A DNA stretch of 5,275 bases from Bacillota bacterium (GCA_023414985.1 JAEZLY010000055.1:1-5275); one strand, 5' to 3'. Numbered from the stretch's first letter, positions 1-4,913 are shown. Numbers and translations are program-made. The notes: generated by a model from the sequence alone, not told the origin.

Positions 1-64
1 GTTTTCCGAATATGGTACGAAGCTTCAGCGACAAAATTTTTAACAACTCGTCCTTAGTGCCCAT
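1..64 (-). CDS. N-terminal fragment of an unidentified protein, cut by the window edge
   Basis: Only the first 21 codons are present, reading MGTKDELLKILSLKL then RTIFGK before the window ends. The start is well supported: ATG at 64-62 is preceded by GGGAGG (complement of 71-76) at a spacing of 6 nt. The fragment is a short amphipathic, Lys/Leu-rich helix. A similar helical lead-in is common in small nucleotidyltransferase-fold proteins, but the diagnostic GS...D.D motif would lie outside the window, so no function is assigned. The gene is divergent from aroE, with 211 nt between the two start codons. Confidence is high that a coding region begins here and nil for its role. Confidence 0.7.
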   Translation of the reverse strand, partial: MGTKDELLKILSLKLRTIFGK

Positions 65-178
65 AGGTTACCTCCCTGGAAAAATGAATATTTCCGTATT
101 GCTACTGCTTATCCACCTTCTTAAAAACAAGATATTCTTCCCAAAAGGAAAATATACCGTCCTTTCGAAAGAAATAAT

Positions 179-207
179 TTGCAAAAACTAATCGTCTATA
201 TTATTCT
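179..207 (+). promoter_or_regulatory. possible sigma-A promoter of aroE
   Basis: TTGCAA at 179-184 and TATTCT at 202-207 are separated by 17 nt and each match 4 of 6 consensus bases. They would start transcription near 214 and give a leader of about 60 nt for aroE. A perfect 10-bp palindrome, CTTTCGAAAG (162-171), lies just upstream of the -35 box. No T-box or other recognisable riboswitch is seen in the leader. The match is modest and the call is inference. Confidence 0.3.
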
Positions 208-275
208 GTTATTCAAGATAGTATCGAAAAAATACCGCTTGATACGGCAGCGTGGGATAAAGTGAGGAAAGTAAA

Positions 276-1046
276 ATGAGATACGGCTTGATTGGTGAGA
301 AGCTGGGACACAGCTATTCGAAGATAATTCATGAGATGCTCGCGGATTATACTTATGACTTGATTCCGCTGTCACAGGAGGAATTTACCGTCTTCATGGA
401 GAAGAAGGAGTTCACTGCCATTAATGTTACGATTCCCTATAAACAGGCAGTCATTCCTTATCTGGATGAGCTGCATCCTCTTGCAAAGGAAATCGGAGCA
501 GTAAATACCATCGTCAATCGAGGCGGACACTACATCGGTTATAATACTGATTTTTGTGGTTTCAAATATATGCTGGAGCATAACGAAATCGAGATTAAGG
601 ACAAGAAATGCCTAATTCTGGGCAGCGGCGGTACGTCCCACACGGTTCGTACCGTACTGGAGCATCTCGGTGCAAAAAAGATCCTGATTATAAGCAGAAA
701 GGATACCGAAGACTCGGTATCCTATGAAAACTGTTATAAAAACCACACCGATGCGCAGGTCATTGTAAATACGACCCCTCTCGGCATGTATCCGAATATT
801 GATGCAGCTCCTCTGGACCTAAGCACCTTTACTGCCTGTGAGGCTGTCGTGGATGCCATCTTTAATCCCCTGGAGACAAAGCTGGTTAAGCAGGCCAGGG
901 AACTGGGCAAAACAGGCGTTACCGGACTCGAGATGCTGGTAGCCCAGGCAAAGCAGGCCATCGAGTATTTCCTGGATAAGAAGCTTTCGGACGAATTAGT
1001 AGAAGAAACATACAAAAAGCTACTTTCGATTATTACGAAGCAATAA
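276..1046 (+). CDS. aroE: shikimate dehydrogenase (NADP-dependent type)
   Basis: Catalyses the reversible reduction of 3-dehydroshikimate to shikimate, the fourth step of the shikimate pathway to chorismate and aromatic amino acids, in the cytosol. The 256 residues carry the family hallmarks in order. The shikimate-binding SxS serines are in GHSYS (11-15). NVTIPYK (50-56) holds the catalytic Lys56. GAVNT is at 74-78 and GYNTD at 88-92, with catalytic Asp92. The Rossmann glycine loop is GSGGTS (116-121), followed by ISR (139-141), where the arginine probably contacts the NADP phosphate. NTTPLGM is at 165-171 and the C-terminal GLEMLVAQ is at 217-224. It is slightly shorter than the roughly 270-residue E. 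coli enzyme, apparently through compaction between the cofactor loop and NTTPLGM. The ATG is preceded by GTGAGG (262-267) at 8 nt. It stands alone on the plus strand, so an aro operon is not visible here. All catalytic residues are intact. Confidence 0.96.
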   Translation: MRYGLIGEKLGHSYSKIIHEMLADYTYDLIPLSQEEFTVFMEKKEFTAINVTIPYKQAVIPYLDELHPLAKEIGAVNTIVNRGGHYIGYNTDFCGFKYMLEHNEIEIKDKKCLILGSGGTSHTVRTVLEHLGAKKILIISRKDTEDSVSYENCYKNHTDAQVIVNTTPLGMYPNIDAAPLDLSTFTACEAVVDAIFNPLETKLVKQARELGKTGVTGLEMLVAQAKQAIEYFLDKKLSDELVEETYKKLLSIITKQ

Positions 1047-1107
1047 GAAGCTGCTTCCTATCATTATGAAGAATAATACGGATTTCGATCATTATGTATC
1101 AATAAAA
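1024..1107. repeat. three decayed copies of a ~25-nt direct repeat between two convergent genes
   Basis: Copy A (1024-1048) covers the last codons and stop of aroE. Copy C (1083-1107) covers the stop of the convergent membrane-protein gene. They match at 20 of 25 positions without gaps. A weaker middle copy (about 1055-1076) matches copy A at roughly 17 of 22 positions with one 1-nt gap. Shared cores are TCATTATG in the middle and last copies, and CAATAA in the first and last. Spacing is about 30 nt. There is no strong GC hairpin, so this is not a standard terminator. Decayed tandem duplication is the simplest reading; chance similarity in AT-rich DNA is the alternative. Confidence 0.45.
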
Positions 1108-1620
1108 CCACTCAGTAGGAAGATAGAACAGATAGGGTGCCGTAAAGATTGCCAGAGATAAGGATAACTTTCTCTTTACCGAAAGCTCCAGATCGGCTTT
1201 CTTCAGACATATCTTATAATTAAACCAATAGATACAGAAAGCGGCAATAATCACACTGGCAGTTACCCAGAGTACGGCAAAAATACTGTGATAGGGATTG
1301 TAGCTGACAGCATTGGTTATATTCTCATACCACCATTTGCCCAGCTTGGTCTCATAATCAAAATCCATCAACCCTGACAGGAACATCGCTATGGTTCCAA
1401 CAAAATCAGCGACAAATCCAAATATCCACACCTTAAAGATAATGGGTTTTACCTTTTGTCTGATATCCTGTACCTTAAGAAATTTCAAGGTAAGTGTCAC
1501 AACCAGCAGATCAATCAGAAAATTGGCTGGAAGTATGACAATCCAGGTCAGCGGAAACAGCCATAAAAGCCAGATCGGAAATATCAGATTATATAGTTTA
1601 ACCCCATTATTCTTTCTCAT
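1099..1620 (-). CDS. multi-pass membrane protein of unknown function
   Basis: The 173-residue protein has four to five hydrophobic membrane segments, at about 11-30, 31-48, 61-83, 112-134 and 150-168. The loops are basic (QDIRQKVK near 51-58; KICLKKADLELSVKRK near 136-151). A WWYENITNAVSYNP segment (97-110), probably in a loop, and the C-terminal ending LPTEWFY look like conserved features of an uncharacterised clostridial family, but I cannot name it. No catalytic or transport motif was recognised. The ATG at 1620 is preceded by GGAAAGGA (complement of 1631-1638) at about 10 nt, and that site lies within the last codons of the upstream GIY-YIG gene. The 6-nt gap implies co-transcription and probably translational coupling. 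The gene converges on aroE; its stop is 52 nt from the aroE stop. Confidence 0.85.
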   Translation of the reverse strand: MRKNNGVKLYNLIFPIWLLWLFPLTWIVILPANFLIDLLVVTLTLKFLKVQDIRQKVKPIIFKVWIFGFVADFVGTIAMFLSGLMDFDYETKLGKWWYENITNAVSYNPYHSIFAVLWVTASVIIAAFCIYWFNYKICLKKADLELSVKRKLSLSLAIFTAPYLFYLPTEWFY

Positions 1621-1626
1621 GATTTA

Positions 1627-1980
1627 CTATTCCTTTCCTTCTATGAAAGGGTTCTCCAGCTTTTCAGTCCACATCTGTAACAAAACCGCGATGTCCTCTG
1701 CGAACTCACGATCAGTCTGAGTCTCACCCTTTTCTATCTCTTCAAGTACAGTAAATGAGAATGATTCTGCACCATATTGATTCCATTCCTTGAGCATCCC
1801 CGGTTCAGGGCAGGAATTGGTTGATAAGAAAAAATGATATCTGTTTCTCTCACCCTCAATATTCCTTGTGGATTTCATCCACCTGCGATGATTCCCGACA
1901 CAGGTTATACAATAAATTCCACCAGTCACTTTTCTATTCTTATAATTTTCTTTTAATTCTCTTTTTGTCAAATGATCCAT
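1627..1980 (-). CDS. small GIY-YIG-like protein with a degenerate active site
   Basis: The 117-residue protein begins MDHLTKREL. A GIY core follows in KVTGGIYCITC (17-27). Where the canonical domain has YIG, this one has MKSTRNIEG (35-43), then RNRYHF (45-50) and a helix ending EWNQYG (65-70). The second half, FSFTVLEEIEKGETQTDREF (74-93), is acidic and helical. This matches a group of short proteins annotated as GIY-YIG nuclease family in which the second tyrosine of the motif is lost, so nuclease activity is doubtful. Three cysteines (24, 27, 57) could bind metal or be incidental. The ATG at 1980 was chosen over an in-frame TTG at 1986 because AGGAGG (complement of 1989-1994) lies 8 nt from the ATG but only 2 nt from the TTG. 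First gene of a two-gene operon with the downstream membrane protein. Confidence 0.75.
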   Translation of the reverse strand: MDHLTKRELKENYKNRKVTGGIYCITCVGNHRRWMKSTRNIEGERNRYHFFLSTNSCPEPGMLKEWNQYGAESFSFTVLEEIEKGETQTDREFAEDIAVLLQMWTEKLENPFIEGKE

Positions 1981-1988
1981 ATTCAAAA

Positions 1989-1994
1989 CCTCCT
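1989..1994 (-). promoter_or_regulatory. Shine-Dalgarno site fixing the start of the GIY-YIG-like gene
   Basis: A perfect AGGAGG on the minus strand sits 8 nt from the ATG at 1980. An in-frame TTG at 1986 is only 2 nt away, which is too close for initiation, so the shorter 117-residue product is favoured. Confidence 0.75.
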
Positions 1995-2000
1995 CACCCC

Positions 2001-2029
2001 ATTATAATGATTCATGGGTCAGGAAGCAA
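2001..2029 (-). promoter_or_regulatory. probable promoter of the GIY-YIG / membrane-protein operon
   Basis: On the minus strand a perfect TATAAT (complement of 2001-2006) is preceded after 17 nt by TTGCTT (complement of 2024-2029). The -35 matches only three consensus bases. Transcription would be expected to begin near 1994, at the very edge of AGGAGG, leaving a leader of about 14 nt. This is the best -10 hexamer noticed in the window, though the short leader is unusual. Confidence 0.5.
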
Positions 2030-2077
2030 TAAACGCTCCGTAGAGAAAGTAACAGTTCTGAGCTATTTAAGAATCCG

Positions 2078-2611
2078 TTATTCTGCCTGCTTTAACTCAT
2101 CTATGGTTTCGAACAGCTGGGTGTACGCTATCTGAATGTTTTCCTCGCTCACTGTGTCGTTATATAGGCCAAAGCCCCAGGTCTTCAGGCTTCCGTCCTG
2201 GTACTGGATCCCTGTGATATAAGTGAGATCATCCATAAAGGCAGCGTCCTGATAGGATAAATCCTCCCGAATAAAAGGAACATAGCTTTTTTCAGATTGA
2301 ATAAAGAATACCGGAATTGTTGAGGCTTGATAAATTGCTGCATAAGTACCCTCTGAGGCCTCCTCCAGATTCTCTTTTGTAATAATAATCGCATCCATTC
2401 CGGGATTTTCAGTCATTTCCTTCAGCTCGTCAAACTGAAGCTGTTGGAAAAGAACATTCCCTTCTATAACCTTGGGAAGTTCACCGATCACTCCGATTGT
2501 CAATTTATCACCATTATAGGCATCCTTCACTGTCATTTTATCCGTGGTTTTGCCGCAGCCTGACAACAGGACGGATATAACAATGATTAACATAAGAGAA
2601 AACTTTTTCAC
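2078..2611 (-). CDS. lipoprotein of unknown function
   Basis: With the GTG start at 2611 this is a 177-residue protein with a textbook lipoprotein signal: MKKFSLMLIIVISVLLSGC, lipobox LSGC, lipidated Cys19. It would be attached to the outer face of the cytoplasmic membrane. The mature part is soluble-looking, mixed alpha/beta, acidic, and ends LKQAE. A stretch around MDAIIITKENLEEASEG followed by STIPVFFIQSEKSYVPFIRE looks conserved in Gram-positive hypothetical lipoproteins, but no enzyme or binding motif is recognised. The frame stays open upstream to an ATG at 2677. That start is rejected because it has no ribosome site, would add a hydrophobic run ahead of the lipoprotein signal, and lies in the likely promoter. 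GGAG (complement of 2620-2623) is 8 nt from the GTG. No clear terminator follows. Confidence 0.82.
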   Translation of the reverse strand: MKKFSLMLIIVISVLLSGCGKTTDKMTVKDAYNGDKLTIGVIGELPKVIEGNVLFQQLQFDELKEMTENPGMDAIIITKENLEEASEGTYAAIYQASTIPVFFIQSEKSYVPFIREDLSYQDAAFMDDLTYITGIQYQDGSLKTWGFGLYNDTVSEENIQIAYTQLFETIDELKQAE

Positions 2612-2619
2612 GAACGACA

Positions 2620-2623
2620 CTCC
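2620..2623 (-). promoter_or_regulatory. Shine-Dalgarno site selecting a GTG start for the lipoprotein
   Basis: GGAG on the minus strand lies 8 nt ahead of GTG at 2611-2609. Together with the Lys-Lys opening of the lipoprotein signal it decides the start against the longer frame beginning at 2677. Confidence 0.6.
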
Positions 2624-2667
2624 AAACCATATAAAATCGAATATCCAATATAACAATATATGTATGA

Positions 2668-2696
2668 AGTGTATCATTAATTCATTAAAAAATCAA
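2668..2696 (-). promoter_or_regulatory. possible promoter of the GTG-start lipoprotein gene
   Basis: TTGATT (complement of 2691-2696) and TACACT (complement of 2668-2673) are spaced 17 nt apart on the minus strand. Each matches 4 of 6 consensus bases. The region is very AT-rich, so other placements (for example TTGTTA with TATATG closer to the gene) are possible. Low certainty. Confidence 0.25.
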
Positions 2697-2714
2697 ATAC
2701 ATTTAAGTAAAATA

Positions 2715-2754
2715 AAGGAAAGGGACAGCCTGGCAAGCGGCTGTCCCTTTCCTT
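2715..2754 (-). terminator. strong rho-independent terminator of the secreted-protein gene
   Basis: A perfect 16-bp stem has arms at 2715-2730 and 2739-2754 and an 8-nt loop (2731-2738). On the minus strand it is followed by a T-rich tail reading TATTTTACTT. It begins 14 nt after the stop codon of the secreted-protein gene. The plus-strand flank (CTTATTCTC) is less T-rich and no plus-strand gene ends here, so the minus orientation is preferred. It insulates the downstream lipoprotein gene from read-through. Confidence 0.92.
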
Positions 2755-2768
2755 CTTATTCTCGGGGT

Positions 2769-3491
2769 CTATTGGACGGATTTTACATCAGTATAATAGT
2801 AGTATTTATACCAATTACTTGCGTAGGACACTCCGAACTGAAGCTGAGCATATTGGCCGATATTAATACTTCCTCCTCCGGATACGGTGGTCGTACCATA
2901 ATCCCAGAAATCACCGTTGACGATATAGAATATCTGGTACGCACTTTGCAGCTGGGTATATAGGTTCCCGCTGAACTGTTTGGTAATTGTCACCGGTGTA
3001 AGCCAGTCCCAATAGGAATATTCCCTGTAAAGCTGTGTGGTAAGAATATTGGTTATTCCCCAGAAGGAACCGCTTTCACTGGTCTGGCAATACCATTTTA
3101 TCATTGGCTTGTAATTCGAGCTGACATCCAGATAGGTAGCAATCTCTCTGTATGTACTTGAAGCTGCTCTTGCAGCTGCAGCGGAGTAAGCCGGAGCTGC
3201 TGCTTTTAGTGAACTCTTCTCCGAATCCAGTATACTTTTAGCCTGTTTTACACTGATATCCTCTGATTCAGCATATTTCTTACATAGCTCGTCATAGGTC
3301 AGCACGTCGCTTACAATCAAATTGTCATTGTCAGCCGTTAAATCAACAGTAGAAGCGATCATGTTTTTCTGATTAGAAGCTTTAGGAATTTCTGCAGCTT
3401 TGGATTGAACAGGAGCTGTAATCGTAAAGTTCATTACCAATGCTAAAACAAAGGTCATTAGTGCTGCTACAAACTTTCTTCTCTTCAACAT
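2769..3491 (-). CDS. secreted protein with a pro-region-like N-terminal half, unknown function
   Basis: The 240-residue protein opens with a Sec signal: MLKRRKF, a hydrophobic core at about 8-28, and a likely signal peptidase I site after SKA (30-32). An acidic, helical segment at about 45-95 follows, containing TYDELCKKYAESEDISVKQA (65-84); this layout is typical of propeptides of exported Gram-positive proteins. An alanine-rich linker at 98-111 (AAAPAYSAAAARAA) could be a processing site. The C-terminal domain (about 112-240) is rich in Tyr, Trp, Ser and Thr and looks all-beta, with SESGSFWGI, VNGDFWDYGTTTVSGGGS and a YKYYYYTD ending. There is no lipobox, LPXTG motif or second membrane segment, so free release is expected. 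One cysteine lies in each half (70, 135). ATG at 3491 has GGAGGT (complement of 3498-3503) at 6 nt. I cannot assign a family with confidence. Confidence 0.88.
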   Translation of the reverse strand: MLKRRKFVAALMTFVLALVMNFTITAPVQSKAAEIPKASNQKNMIASTVDLTADNDNLIVSDVLTYDELCKKYAESEDISVKQAKSILDSEKSSLKAAAPAYSAAAARAASSTYREIATYLDVSSNYKPMIKWYCQTSESGSFWGITNILTTQLYREYSYWDWLTPVTITKQFSGNLYTQLQSAYQIFYIVNGDFWDYGTTTVSGGGSINIGQYAQLQFGVSYASNWYKYYYYTDVKSVQ

Positions 3492-3530
3492 CTTTCTACC
3501 TCCATTACGAATAGATTGTTAGGCTACGAC

Positions 3531-3558
3531 AGCTTGTCTCATGATCATGATCTCAGCT
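3531..3558. promoter_or_regulatory. palindromic element upstream of the secreted-protein gene, possible operator
   Basis: A perfect 12-bp palindrome, TCATGATCATGA (3539-3550), is flanked symmetrically by AGCT on both sides (3531-3534 and 3555-3558), giving a 28-nt imperfect dyad. It lies 40 nt upstream of the ATG at 3491, within the 166-nt gap after the VOC gene. A regulator binding site is an inference; no clear -35/-10 pair could be placed next to it. The rest of the gap (3559-3657) is AT-rich with nothing recognisable. Confidence 0.4.
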
Positions 3559-3657
3559 AACTTCTATTTTAATGGAAATATCTGTTAATACCATGTCGTA
3601 TCTGGAAAAATTTGTATTCTTTGTGATTTTTGATTTATTTTTCTTGCAATTTGCTAT

Positions 3658-4026
3658 TTAATCTCCTATTTCTATAATGTTTCCCTCCGGGTCAGCAATA
3701 AAGAAATTCCTTTGTCCCCAGGGCTTGGTAGACAGTTCTTCTATAATTCTTACCTTGTGCTGTCTCATCTTTTCATATACCAGGTCAACCTCAGGAGTAG
3801 TAAAGCGAAGATACATTTCCATCGTAAGATTAACGCCGCTCGGTGTAGTATAAGTTTCACCAATGGACTTGGCAAACTGCATACGGTCAAACAAAAACAA
3901 ATCATTCTCTCCCTTTTTTAAGGACGCGAATAAACCACCATCCCATTCCGTTTCAAAGTTCAACACCTCACAATAAAATGATACCATCTTTTGCATATCT
4001 GCTACAAATAATCCTACGTCCTTCAT
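3658..4026 (-). CDS. VOC (glyoxalase/bleomycin-resistance fold) family protein
   Basis: The 122-residue, single-domain protein shows paired beta-alpha-beta-beta-beta modules. The first runs from VGLFVADMQKMVSFYCEVLN (4-23) through DGGLFASL (29-36). The second runs from MEMYLRFT (69-76) through VDLVYEKMRQHKVRII (80-95) to PWGQRNFFIADPEGNIIEIGD (102-122), a classic VOC C-terminus. Likely metal ligands are Glu70 and Glu119. The His usually found ahead of the first strand is absent; the protein starts MKDVGLF. Members include glyoxalases, dioxygenases and antibiotic-binding proteins, so substrate and even catalysis cannot be assigned. It is cytosolic, with no signal peptide. ATG at 4026 has AAGGAGG (complement of 4036-4042) at 9 nt. 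The 32-nt gap to the upstream lipoprotein gene suggests co-transcription. Confidence 0.9.
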   Translation of the reverse strand: MKDVGLFVADMQKMVSFYCEVLNFETEWDGGLFASLKKGENDLFLFDRMQFAKSIGETYTTPSGVNLTMEMYLRFTTPEVDLVYEKMRQHKVRIIEELSTKPWGQRNFFIADPEGNIIEIGD

Positions 4027-4058
4027 GTTGAATTTCCTCCTTGGTTTATTCTACCGGT

Positions 4059-4463
4059 TTATTCTTCCGTTTCATTATCTAAAATGAACTCCGCCTGATC
4101 CTCTATCTCAACTCCAACGCCGCCCCCTGGTGTACGTATCTCGGATGACTCCTTCTTCTGGAATATAAGGGTATCTCCGTCGATCAGAAATTCATAAGTA
4201 TATTGTCCATCGTCCGTAACCATCGTCAATACATCATCCTTTATAGTATAGGAGCCAATATTTAGATAACTGCTTAAAAGATTATAGGAAAATATAAGCT
4301 TGCCTTCAGATATCTTAACATTCGGCAACAATACTTCATCAATTCCGGAATAATCCAGGATATAGGTTCCGTCTTTCACTGTTGCTGTTTCGTTATCTAA
4401 AATACATGCAGTCAATAATAATAATTGGATGATTATAAGAACTGTTACAAGTACTTGTTTCAT
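4059..4463 (-). CDS. small lipoprotein of unknown function
   Basis: The 134-residue protein starts MKQVLVTVLI and has a hydrophobic core leading to lipobox LTAC with Cys20 as the lipidated residue, so it is anchored on the outer membrane face. The mature part is beta-rich with short strands (DGTYILDYSG, GKLIFSYNLL, YTYEFLIDGDTLIFQKK), suggesting a small beta-barrel or sandwich. The C-terminal end is acidic and contains a glycine run (TPGGGVGVEIED, 111-122). The hexapeptide ILDNET occurs right after the lipid cysteine (21-26) and again near the C-terminus (127-132). ATG at 4463 has GAGGGG (complement of 4472-4477) at 8 nt. The frame extends to a GTG at 4472, but that codon overlaps the ribosome site and is rejected. 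Likely co-transcribed with the VOC gene. No function known to me. Confidence 0.85.
   Translation of the reverse strand: MKQVLVTVLIIIQLLLLTACILDNETATVKDGTYILDYSGIDEVLLPNVKISEGKLIFSYNLLSSYLNIGSYTIKDDVLTMVTDDGQYTYEFLIDGDTLIFQKKESSEIRTPGGGVGVEIEDQAEFILDNETEE
4068..4085 (-). repeat. ILDNET-coding direct repeat, C-terminal copy
   Basis: These 18 nt encode ILDNET just before the C-terminal EE of the small lipoprotein. They match the copy at 4386-4403 at 16 of 18 positions; both differences are silent third-position changes (AAT/AAC and ACG/ACA). Confidence 0.6.
4386..4403 (-). repeat. ILDNET-coding direct repeat, N-terminal copy
   Basis: These 18 nt encode ILDNET directly after the lipidated cysteine of the small lipoprotein. 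The partner copy is at 4068-4085, about 300 nt downstream in the same gene and frame. Confidence 0.6.
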
Positions 4464-4508
4464 ATTGCCCACCCCTCATTATCTTCAATACATACATTCA
4501 GAATAGCC

Positions 4509-4901
4509 TTATTCTATGCTGTTTAGGAATTTGTCTATATCCTCGTGCCTGATATCAATTCGCTTCTGATCGTCCCGGTTGCTTACCAGATAGACATACA
4601 TAAGCTTCTCAGATGGTCCCCCTGCCCCGACCAGCAGGCTATATTCCTCATCGATCGGATACCTCATAATATACAGACCGCTTCCGATTTCTGTACCTTG
4701 ATAGTCCTTGAAATCCTCCCAAGTCAATTGCTCGCCTTTTTGTGATAGCTCCTTTACGATTTCCATTGTCAGGTGGTCGGATTTCTCTCTATTTGAATTG
4801 CTGATATAATATACGACTGATATCAGTACCAGACATACTGCTGCAATCAGAAGTATTACTATTCTTCTATGAGTTCCAGTATTTTGCTTCTCTGTATTCA
4901 T
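4509..4901 (-). CDS. membrane-anchored protein with an extracellular C-terminal domain, unknown function
   Basis: The 130-residue protein has a basic N-terminus (KQNTGTHRR), one transmembrane segment at about 14-34 (IVILLIAAVCLVLISVVYYI) and a soluble C-terminal domain of about 95 residues predicted to lie outside the cell. That domain contains LTWEDFKDYQG (59-69), GSGLYIMRYPIDEEYSLLVG (73-92), an AGGPSEK loop (93-99), a strand MYVYLVSN (101-108) and a final helix HEDIDKFLNS. The segment lacks a lipobox or clear signal peptidase site, so it probably stays as an anchor. I recognise no catalytic motif. ATG at 4901 is preceded by a run of seven G (complement of 4907-4913) at 5 nt in place of a normal AGGAGG. 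It sits 45 nt ahead of the small lipoprotein gene and may be co-transcribed with it. Confidence 0.82.
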   Translation of the reverse strand: MNTEKQNTGTHRRIVILLIAAVCLVLISVVYYISNSNREKSDHLTMEIVKELSQKGEQLTWEDFKDYQGTEIGSGLYIMRYPIDEEYSLLVGAGGPSEKLMYVYLVSNRDDQKRIDIRHEDIDKFLNSIE

Positions 4902-4906
4902 AGTAA

Positions 4907-4913
4907 CCCCCCC
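4907..4913 (-). promoter_or_regulatory. homopolymeric G7 ribosome binding site
   Basis: Seven consecutive G on the minus strand occupy the Shine-Dalgarno position, 5 nt before the ATG at 4901. Pairing with the anti-Shine-Dalgarno would rely on GG pairs and G-U wobbles, so translation may be weak. The homopolymer could vary in length by slippage. Confidence 0.5.

Noticed and set aside
208..275. T-box or riboswitch in the aroE leader
   Set aside because: No T-box sequence, no stable terminator/antiterminator pair and no known aptamer core could be found in this short leader.
734..1015. 93-codon open frame on the minus strand inside aroE
   Set aside because: It lies fully antisense to a conserved enzyme gene and has no convincing ribosome site; it is a shadow of aroE codon usage.
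1047..1098. Terminator between aroE and the convergent membrane-protein gene
   Set aside because: Only weak stems are visible (GAAGC/GCTTC with a 1-nt loop at 1047-1057, and AT-only ATTAT/ATAAT at 1063-1077), with no GC-rich stem and T tract.
1391..1720. 109-codon plus-strand open frame across the membrane-protein and GIY-YIG genes
   Set aside because: It is antisense to two genes with good ribosome sites and coherent protein features; its product has no recognisable domain.
2612..2677. 22-residue N-terminal extension of the lipoprotein, starting at ATG 2677
   Set aside because: There is no ribosome site ahead of it, it would place a second hydrophobic run before a perfect lipoprotein signal, and it overlaps the probable promoter. 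GTG at 2611 is better supported.
2544..2963. 139-codon plus-strand open frame
   Set aside because: It runs antisense through the lipoprotein signal region, the terminator stem and the end of the secreted-protein gene, so it cannot be a conserved coding unit alongside those features.
3525..3600. Inverted repeat TACGACA (3525-3531) and TGTCGTA (3594-3600)
   Set aside because: The arms are only 7 bp, 62 nt apart, and not centred on the 12-bp palindrome between them; chance is a sufficient explanation.
4464..4472. GTG start at 4472 for the small lipoprotein
   Set aside because: The codon lies in the GAGGGG ribosome site that serves the ATG at 4463.
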